A DNA stretch of 64,000 nt, taken from contig JAPTYK010000002.1 of NCBI GenBank assembly GCA_026913215.1, forward strand, positions 1 to 64,000, in the 5' to 3' direction. The notes beneath the pieces were generated by a model. The model was not told the DNA's origin. It saw nothing but the letters and a program-made list of their open reading frames with translations, and did no database searches. Source of the DNA: Streptomyces diastatochromogenes (lineage in GTDB: Bacteria > Actinomycetota > Actinomycetes > Streptomycetales > Streptomycetaceae). Positions 58,786 through 64,000 of the stretch are shown here, in pieces; positions within the stretch are counted from its first letter, which is position 1, and every line of letters starts with the position of its first letter. The translations under genes and the position numbers were made by a program.

Positions 58786-58870
58786 GGCGTCCGGGGCGTC
58801 CGGAGTGCACGGAGTGCCCGGAGCGTCCAGAGTGCCCGGAGCATCCGGAGTGCACGGAGTGCCTGAAGCG
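58786..58870. repeat. Degenerate 9-bp tandem repeat
   Basis: About nine copies of CGGAGTGCC / CGGAGCGTC type units run from the permease stop to the terminator. Confidence 0.6.
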
Positions 58871-58896
58871 CCCAGAGCTCCCAGGGTCGCGTGACG

Positions 58897-58929
58897 ACGA
58901 AGCCCCAGGTCGCTGACCTGGGGCTTCGT
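58897..58929 (+). terminator. Exporter operon terminator
   Basis: ACGAAGCCCCAGGTC (58897-58911), loop GCT, GACCTGGGGCTTCGT (58915-58929): a perfect 15-bp stem, the strongest hairpin in the window. It probably serves both directions, since the next gene on the right is on the minus strand. Confidence 0.9.
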
Positions 58930-59022
58930 GGGCGATCGGGGGGATAGGGGGCGGTTTGCTGCCCATGCCCATTGCCCCTCACATGCCTGCACCGGCCGGC
59001 TGGCCGGCCGGCGGCGTGGGCG

Positions 59023-59310
59023 TCAGAGGCGTGTGTTTCCCGCGGAGCCGGGCGAGCTGCCCGGCTGCTCGTTGCCGCTCTGGGGCGGGTTCTGAGGCGG
59101 GCTCTGGGGCGTGCTCTGCTGAGGGCGGCTGTCGGTGACCCGGTAGGTGGCCTGCTGTTCCGGGGTGCCGTCGGCCTTCATGGCCTTGCTCTCGCTCTTG
59201 AGGATGCGGGCCGCCTTGCCGGCGCTGCGGGCGAGCTCGGGCAGTTTCTTGGCGCCGAGGAGGAGGATGACGACGATCAGGAGGATCGCCATCTCGCTGA
59301 TTCCGAACAC
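59023..59310 (-). CDS. tatA: TatA, twin-arginine translocase subunit
   Basis: A 95-residue TatA with a single N-terminal membrane helix (FGISEMAILLIVVILLLGAK), the KKLPELARSAGKAARI amphipathic helix typical of TatA, and a Gln/Pro/Ser-rich C-terminal tail. GTG 59310 is the start. No TatB or TatC is near, so it is a stand-alone, probably extra copy. It is convergent with the exporter operon and in tandem with terD. Confidence 0.88.
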   Translation of the reverse strand: MFGISEMAILLIVVILLLGAKKLPELARSAGKAARILKSESKAMKADGTPEQQATYRVTDSRPQQSTPQSPPQNPPQSGNEQPGSSPGSAGNTRL

Positions 59311-59350
59311 GGTCTTCCGTTCGCTGGAGGGGGGTGTCGTGCTCGGTGGG

Positions 59351-59926
59351 TCAGACGTTGACGCCGAAGTCGGCCGCGATGCCGGCGAGCCCGGAGGCGT
59401 AACCCTGGCCGACGGCACGGAACTTCCACTCGGTGCCGTGGCGGTACAGCTCGCCGAAGACCATGGCGGTCTCGGTGGCGGCGTCCTCGGAGAGGTCGTA
59501 GCGGGCGAGTTCGACGCCGTTCGCCTGGTTGACCACGCGGATGAAGGCGTTGCGGACCTGGCCGAAGCTCTGGCCCCGGTTCTCGGCGTCGTGGATGGAG
59601 ACCGGGAAGACGATCTTCGTTATGTCGGCGGGCACGGCGGCCAGGTCGACCTTGAGGGACTCGTCGTCGCCGTCTCCCTCGCCGGTGAGGTTGTCGCCGG
59701 TGTGCTCGACGGAACCGTCCGGGCTGGTGAGGTTGTTGTAGAAGACGAAGTGCCGGTCGGAGGTGACCTTCCCCGTGTCGTTCAGGAGGAGGGCGCTGGC
59801 GTCGAGGTCGTAGTCGGCACCGGTGGTCGTGCGGATGTCCCAGCCCAGGCCGACGGTGACCGCGCTCAAGCCGGGGGCCTCCTTGCTCAGCGAGACGTTT
59901 CCGCCCTTGGAGAGGCTCACTCCCAT
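59351..59926 (-). CDS. TerD-family stress protein
   Basis: A 191-residue TerD/CABP protein: MGVSLSKGGNVSLSKEAPGL and GLGWDIRTTTGADYDLDASA carry the calcium-binding Asp set, and the second Asp-rich loop is LTGEGDGDDESLKVDLAAVP. Family members bind Ca and confer tellurite/stress resistance or take part in differentiation; Streptomyces has many paralogues. ATG 59926 has GGAAGGAAG-like sequence upstream. An operator-like palindrome at 59968-59983 is 42 bp upstream. Confidence 0.93.
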   Translation of the reverse strand: MGVSLSKGGNVSLSKEAPGLSAVTVGLGWDIRTTTGADYDLDASALLLNDTGKVTSDRHFVFYNNLTSPDGSVEHTGDNLTGEGDGDDESLKVDLAAVPADITKIVFPVSIHDAENRGQSFGQVRNAFIRVVNQANGVELARYDLSEDAATETAMVFGELYRHGTEWKFRAVGQGYASGLAGIAADFGVNV

Positions 59927-59967
59927 GTCGTCTTCCTTCCGGAACGTGGCGTGCTGGAACCAGTAAA

Positions 59968-59983
59968 TCTACAGTGATGTAGA
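59968..59983. promoter_or_regulatory. BlaI-type operator between terD and blaI-like genes
   Basis: TCTACAGTGATGTAGA is a perfect 6-bp-arm palindrome (TCTACA / TGTAGA, spacer GTGA) in the class of BlaI/MecI operators (CTACA...TGTAG). It sits before terD and upstream of the BlaI-like gene on the other strand. Confidence 0.65.
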
Positions 59984-60141
59984 AGGTTCAGGGAAGGTGG
60001 CCCCGATGCGGTGGCCCGCGCGTTCCCCCGGCGGCGTACGGCGCAGCCAACAGCAGGGGAACGGCCGCTGGCCGAGGCGTGTCGTCTCAGTACGATGTAC
60101 CGCCCCACAGGGGCGGGGAGAGTCGGTGGGAGGGCGGCGGA

Positions 60142-60918
60142 ATGACGAGGAACGCACGGGAGGGCCAGGACGCTTCTCCCCGGCGGCGGGGGCAGGGCGA
60201 GCTCGAAGCGCAGGTGCTGGCCGCGCTGCGCCAGGTCCGCGGTGCCCACACCGCGGGGTGGGTGCAGGAGCGGCTCGGCGGAGACCTCGCGTACACGACC
60301 GTCATCACGATCCTGACCCGTCTGCACGCCAAGGGCGCGGTGTCCCGCGAGCGGGCGGGCCGGTCGTTCGAATGGACGGCGGTGGCCGACGAGGCCGGAC
60401 TCGCGGCGCTCCGGATGCGGAGGGTCCTGGACGGCGAGACGGACCGGGAGGCGGTCCTCGCCAGCTTCGTGACGGGCCTCTCGCCCGACGACGAGCGTCT
60501 GCTGCGGGACCTGCTGGCTCAAGCCCCCGAAGAGGGGAAGACTGACCGCAGGGGGGTCTTCGTCCTCCTGCCGCTGATCCTGCCCCTGACGGCATGGCCG
60601 ATCGCACGCCTTGCCGAGCACCACCTGCATCCCCGGACGGCCACCTGGCTCCTGGCCGGCGCGTCCGGTGTGCGGCACCCTGTGCCTGGCCCTGCTGATG
60701 GTGGTCGGCACCGCGCAGCTCCCCGGCAACCCCCTCCCGGACGGGTGGTCCGACCCGGAGGTCCGCGAGGCGGTCCCCTACGACGAGGTCGCGGGAAGGT
60801 CGCCATCCCCGCGCTGTCAGCCGTCCTCGCCTCATGCGCCAGGGCCGGGTGGCGGCACCGCCGCGTCCGCCGCCGCGTTCGCCGCCGCGCCGGCCGGGCG
60901 TTGGCGGGGCTGCCCTGA
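60142..60918 (+). CDS. BlaI/MecI-type repressor, fused to a wrecked M56 start
   Basis: Residues 1-about 135 are a BlaI/CopY repressor: GELEAQVLAALRQVRGAHTA and AYTTVITILTRLHAKGAVSR form the winged helix, and a helical dimer part follows. No stop appears where BlaI normally ends (EEGKTD, about 60546). The frame runs on as VFVLLPLILPLTAWPIARLA, the first membrane helix of an M56 peptidase, then continues out of register to 60918. ATG 60142 has GGAGGG upstream. The repressor part looks intact; its M56 partner does not. Confidence 0.75.
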   Translation: MTRNAREGQDASPRRRGQGELEAQVLAALRQVRGAHTAGWVQERLGGDLAYTTVITILTRLHAKGAVSRERAGRSFEWTAVADEAGLAALRMRRVLDGETDREAVLASFVTGLSPDDERLLRDLLAQAPEEGKTDRRGVFVLLPLILPLTAWPIARLAEHHLHPRTATWLLAGASGVRHPVPGPADGGRHRAAPRQPPPGRVVRPGGPRGGPLRRGRGKVAIPALSAVLASCARAGWRHRRVRRRVRRRAGRALAGLP

Positions 60919-61504
60919 CTCCGGTCGTCGTCCTGCCCGACGCGAGCCCGTACGCGTACGCCCTGCCGGGCCGGAAGGAGCGCGTCCTCGTCACGACCGC
61001 ACTGCTCGCCACCCTGACCGGGCCCGAGCGCCGGGTCCTGCTCGCCCACGAACGCGCCCACCTGGACGCCCGGGACCACCGGTTCCTGCTCCTCGTCCAA
61101 CTGGCGGCCCGCGCCAACCCGTTCCTACGCCCCTGCGCACGGCCGTCATCTACACCACCGAACGACACGGCCGTCATCTACACCACCGAACGATGGGCCG
61201 ACGAAGAGGCCGCCGCCCGCATCGGCAGCCGCCGCGTCGTGGCCCGAGCGGTCGGCAAGGCCGCGCTGTTCTCCCACGGCACCCCTTCCATCACGCTTGC
61301 GGGCTTCGCCTCCACCGGCCCCGTACCCCGCCGCGTGGCAGCCCTACTGAGCCCCGCGCCCGCTGCCGCCTCTGGCCGCCCCTGTTCACCCGCGAAGGTC
61401 TGGCGGCGTGGGGCGCGGCGGCCGGCACCACGGTCTCCGCCCTCTCCTCGGCGAACTCGGCCGTCACCTTGTTCTTGATCCTGAAGGCGGCGACGCCTCT
61501 CTGA
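60552..61504 (+). pseudogene. M56-family metallopeptidase, frameshifted
   Basis: The order of a BlaR1/MecR1-like M56 peptidase is preserved but spread over three frames: VFVLLPLILPLTAWPIARLA, then LCLALLMVVGTAQLPGNPLP, GKVAIPALSAVLASC, LPGRKERVLVTTALLATLTG, the zinc motif LLAHERAHLDARDHRFLLL, ERWADEEAAARIGSRRVVAR, and the end GLAAWGAAAGTTVSALSSAN. One of the lesions is a 28-bp tandem duplication (61138-61193). Intact members are membrane proteases that cut the BlaI repressor on signal. Confidence 0.82.
61138..61193. repeat. 28-bp perfect tandem duplication
   Basis: The 28 bases at 61138-61165 (from CACGGCCGTC to CCGAACGA) are repeated exactly at 61166-61193. Because 28 is not a multiple of 3 it breaks the M56 reading frame. 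Identity of the copies suggests a recent event. Confidence 0.95.
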
Positions 61505-61946
61505 CGGGGTCGGCGTCGGGTGCGAGGGTCTTGCCCCTCGCGTCGAGCGGTGCGTACGTGCCCGGCCGGGGGGGCTCTGAACTGTGGTCTGCCGGTTCGC
61601 CTGCTGGGCCCCTTTTCACGGGCTCCGGCCGCGTGCTGGTGTGCGCGCACGATGGTGGAGTCCACCGAAACGGCCCAGTTGAGGTCCTCGTCGGCGTCGG
61701 CCTGCGCGACCAACTCAGTGAACACCCGCTCCCAGGTGCCGTCGATGGCCGACATCCGCAGCCGGTTGTAGGCGCCTCGCCAGTTGCCGTACTTCTCGGG
61801 GAGTTGGATCCACTGCGATCCCGTCTGGAACTTCCAGGCGATCGCGTCGATCACCTGTCGGCCGTCCCTTCACCGGCCACCCCGCCGTGGTGTCCGATCT
61901 GGCAGTAACGGCTCGATTCGCGCCCACTGTGCGTCAGCCAACGGCA
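61505..61946 (-). pseudogene. IS5-family transposase fragment (type B)
   Basis: GTG 61946 starts VPLADAQWARIEPLLPDRTP, which shifts frame near 61870 and goes on as VIDAIAWKFQTGSQWIQLPE, YGNWRGAYNRLRMSAIDGTW and AVSVDSTIVRAHQHAAGARE. The catalytic second half is missing; the break falls at the end of the M56 relic. It is the same element type as the copy entering at 63678, in inverted orientation. Confidence 0.7.
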
Positions 61947-62001
61947 CACACGAACAACGACCAGCCGGGCTGAGCCGGGCTGGTTGGGACGGCGCTGCTC
62001 G

Positions 62002-62196
62002 TCAGGCGGTCGGCCCAGTGCGGAGTCGACGCACGTCCCGCACGAGCGTGTATGAAGCGCCGAGGAAGATCACAGGTCCAGCCACGAGCCAGAGGACCGA
62101 CGCCCCAGAGCGGTACTCACGGACAGCGAGAACGAGCAGCATCACGCTGACGAGAACACCGAAGGCCGAGATCAGAGCACTGATGCGTTGAGTCAC
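62002..62196 (-). CDS. Small two-helix membrane protein
   Basis: A 64-residue protein with two hydrophobic helices, about residues 5-25 (ISALISAFGVLVSVMLLVLA) and 33-52 (ASVLWLVAGPVIFLGASYTL), and a basic C-terminus (VRDVRRLRTG). No family is recognised. It lies between two pieces of type B IS5 DNA, close to a CTAG junction, and so may be a passenger carried by rearranged insertion sequences. Confidence 0.5.
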   Translation of the reverse strand: MTQRISALISAFGVLVSVMLLVLAVREYRSGASVLWLVAGPVIFLGASYTLVRDVRRLRTGPTA

Positions 62197-62269
62197 GTGG
62201 GCATCATCAACGATGACCTCGGCCAGCGGAAGTGATCCAAACGAACCGGCCTAGGCAGTGTCCGGCGGA

Positions 62270-62803
62270 TCAGGGACGGACCGGGAGGCGGTGGGCCGGG
62301 GGTGATCCGTCGGCGGGGATGGAGCCTCGTTTGGCGAGGATCTCGCCTGTGTCGGCGAACTCCCAGTGGGTCGCATGCTTCCCATCCTTCAACGGCCATT
62401 CGGCGCGGACGACAGGGCGGCTCAACAGGCTCTCGAACCAGCTGGCGCACCGCTTCGCGAGTTCCTCGACCGTGCCGGAGGCCCGGAAGAAGCCATGCTC
62501 GGGTGACTTGTGAAGGTTGAAGAGCTGGTCGCAGACTTTCCCGGCCAGCACGTGTGTGCCGTAAAAGTGCACGGCCCACTCGCCGAGCACCAGTCGGCGT
62601 GCCTCATCGAGAAGGCTGATATGGACGAGGAACGACGACTCGTCCTCGGGCCGTCCGACCTGGCTGGGAGCCCACGGCACCTGCCAATCAGCGGCTCGGG
62701 CTCGCAGGGCTGCCAGGAAGGCGAGTTCGGTCTCGTCGAAGTCCCAGGGCTCCTCGCCGTACTCTTCCGGGTCCTCAAGCTCGAACCAGCGGTTGACGTC
62801 CAC
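62270..62803 (-). CDS. Unknown 177-residue protein between IS ends
   Basis: A 177-residue protein from ATG 62803: MDVNRWFELEDPEEYGEEPW, then DESSFLVHISLLDEARRLVL, WAVHFYGTHVLAGKVCDQLF and LLSRPVVRAEWPLKDGKHAT, which have good coding character. The acidic, single-domain shape is like small immunity proteins, but no family can be named. It lies within the ends of the type A element, so it may move with it. Confidence 0.6.
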   Translation of the reverse strand: MDVNRWFELEDPEEYGEEPWDFDETELAFLAALRARAADWQVPWAPSQVGRPEDESSFLVHISLLDEARRLVLGEWAVHFYGTHVLAGKVCDQLFNLHKSPEHGFFRASGTVEELAKRCASWFESLLSRPVVRAEWPLKDGKHATHWEFADTGEILAKRGSIPADGSPPAHRLPVRP

Positions 62804-62852
62804 AGGCAGATTTTAGAACCACAGGGTGCCCCGTAGATCACAGGCGGAGCCA

Positions 62853-63592
62853 TCAGCGGATTGCTGCGGTGGTGACGGTGCCGTGGAAGAGGTAGGCGTT
62901 CTTGTCGTAGCGGGTGGCGACGGCGCGGGAGTTCTTGAGCCGGTTGATGGTGCGCTCGACCTCGTTGCGGCGTGAGCCGTATGCCTTGTCGCCGCCGAGG
63001 TGGCCGGGCCGGGTGCGGGGGCGTCCGCCCTGGGGGCGGGGGACGCGGATGCGTTCGAGGGCCTCGAACGTCTGCGGTGCGTCGCCCCACTGGCCGGGCG
63101 TGACCAGGAAGGCCATCGGCCGGCAGACGCCTTCGCCAGCGAGGTGGATCTTGCAGGTCGGGCCGCCCCGAGACCGTCCGAGTCCTTCGTCAGAACGGTG
63201 ATGCCGGGGCGTTGTCCTTTTTTCGGGATGCGAGGCTTCTTCTTTCGGGCGCCGGCGGCGTGCTGATGGGCACGGCAGGACGTCGAGTCGACGCTGACCA
63301 TGCTCCAGTCGATCCGGCCCGTGAGGTCGGCGTCGGCTCGGACGGCACGCAGGATCCGGTCCCACGTGCCGTCCACCGACCACCGCCGGTGCCGTTCACA
63401 GACCGTTTTCCAGCTGCCGAAACGCTCGGGAAGGTGCCGCCACGGTATGTCCGTCCGCACCCGGAACAAGATCCCGTCGATCACTCTGCGGTGGTCGTTC
63501 CACCGTCCGCCACGCTGTTCCGACGCCGGCAAGTGTGGCTCCAGCCGGACCCACTCGGCATTCGTCGGATCACCCTGCCCCATGCCAGACAC
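62853..63592 (-). CDS. IS5-family transposase, two frames, internally deleted
   Basis: The first frame from 63592 reads NAEWVRLEPHLPASEQRGGR, FGSWKTVCERHRRWSVDGTW and WSMVSVDSTSCRAHQHAAGA (first Asp). The second frame, shifted near 63220, gives GRSRGGPTCKIHLAGEG, LGGDKAYGSRRNEVERTINR and LKNSRAVATRYDKNAYLFHG (Asp and Glu). About 40 residues normally found between GDKAYGSRRN and the RRNEVERT block are missing, so this copy is probably inactive. Confidence 0.75.
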
Positions 63593-63677
63593 GACTAGCT
63601 GGCAATCCGACAGTCACATGATCCGCTGGAGACCGCCTAGACTGTTTCGTTTGGATCATCTGATCGTTGGTCTGGGC

Positions 63678-64000
63678 GTGCCGTTGACTGACACGCAGTG
63701 GGCGCGGATCGAGCCGTTGCTGCCAGACCGGACGCCGCAGCGGGGTGGCCGGTGGCGGGATCACCGTGAGGTGATCGATGCGATCGCCTGGAAGTTCCAG
63801 ACCGGATCGCAGTGGGTGCACCTGCCCGAGAAGTACGGGAACTGGAGGGGTGTCTACAACCGGCTGCGGATGTGGGCCATCGACGGTACGTGGGAACGGG
63901 TGTCCACCGCGCTCATCGCACAGGCCGACGCTGAGGAAGACCTCGGCTGGGCCGTCTCGGTCGACTCCACTGTCGTGCGGGCTCACCAGCACGCAGCCGG
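63678..64000 (+). CDS. IS5-family transposase, cut by window end (type B)
   Basis: GTG 63678 starts VPLTDTQWARIEPLLPDRTP, then VIDAIAWKFQTGSQWVHLPE, YGNWRGVYNRLRMWAIDGTW and SVDSTVVRAHQHAAG before the window ends. About 107 residues are seen. The element's end, with TTTCGTTTGGATCATC, lies at about 63640-63663, directly against the type A element and sharing its CTAG. Confidence 0.82.
   Translation, partial: MPLTDTQWARIEPLLPDRTPQRGGRWRDHREVIDAIAWKFQTGSQWVHLPEKYGNWRGVYNRLRMWAIDGTWERVSTALIAQADAEEDLGWAVSVDSTVVRAHQHAA

Larger units (their letters stand above)
62251..63636 (-). mobile_element. IS5-type element (type A) with a passenger gene
   Basis: One end, GGCAGTGTCCGGCGGATCA (about 62251), is inverted relative to the other (GGCGGTCTCCAGCGGATCA read on the minus strand, about 63636); 16 of 19 bases agree. 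CTAG lies at both outer edges. Inside are a transposase (62813-63592) and a 177-residue gene (62270-62803). Beyond both CTAGs the type B end (TTCGTTTGGATCA) follows in opposite orientation. Confidence 0.6.

Overview
The DNA is high-GC actinomycete sequence, almost certainly Streptomyces: GC-rich third codon positions, many GTG starts, 1-4 nt start/stop overlaps, and families typical of that genus (DUF4232, DUF6766, TerD, telomere-side helicase). The left edge looks like the physical end of a linear replicon. Bases 4-155 hold six consecutive perfect inverted repeats, nearly all centred on GCAAGC, and the first gene inwards is a large DEAH helicase with repeated helicase-associated domains, the arrangement expected at a Streptomyces telomere. 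A replication operon with iterons (25.3-28.8 kb) and a parA-parB pair with six copies of a parS-like palindrome (33.9-38.4 kb) suggest a linear plasmid, or a chromosome arm that took one up. I found no tpg/tap telomere-protein genes here.

Layout. 0-3.6 kb: telomere, helicase, one unknown gene. 3.9-8.6 kb: DUF1254/DUF1214 protein, lipoprotein, zinc-finger protein, DUF6083 protein. 8.9-14.4 kb: decayed DNA, with a PP2C phosphatase gene split by an IS481 and an IS5 element, a truncated metalloprotease, a hemC relic and a transposase relic. 14.4-24.3 kb: methyltransferases, an SDR/TetR pair with two clear operators, DUF4232 lipoprotein, DUF11 surface protein, DUF6461 protein and small broken genes. 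24.5-28.8 kb: toxin-antitoxin pair, then a Prim-Pol / D5 helicase / unknown operon read away from an iteron-rich origin. 28.9-36.7 kb: relics, orphan immunity-like genes (Imm1, CbrC), a serine hydrolase, a kinase relic and an HTH regulator. 36.8-38.8 kb: parAB. 38.9-42.0 kb: cas3 remnant interrupted by an ISL3-family element carrying a passenger gene.

42-49 kb is an accessory metabolic block on the minus strand: HemK-like methyltransferase, CDGSH protein and iron-containing redox enzyme in one overlapping operon, then a zinc alcohol dehydrogenase, an Orn/Lys/Arg decarboxylase, and a compact operon of four genes, two of them encoding proteins of 59 and 27 residues. 49.5-61.5 kb holds LtrA, an SRPBCC protein, an aldo/keto reductase, a two-component system divergent from a lipoprotein/adaptor/ABC exporter operon, TatA, TerD and a BlaI-type repressor next to a wrecked M56 peptidase. 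61.5-64 kb is a pile-up of IS5-family copies joined at CTAG sites.

The strongest unexplained signals are the telomere palindromes, the parS-like sites (two of them inside parB), the two-motif origin, the passenger-carrying ISL3 element, and the four-gene small-protein operon. Function calls rest on reading translations by eye; no database search was run.
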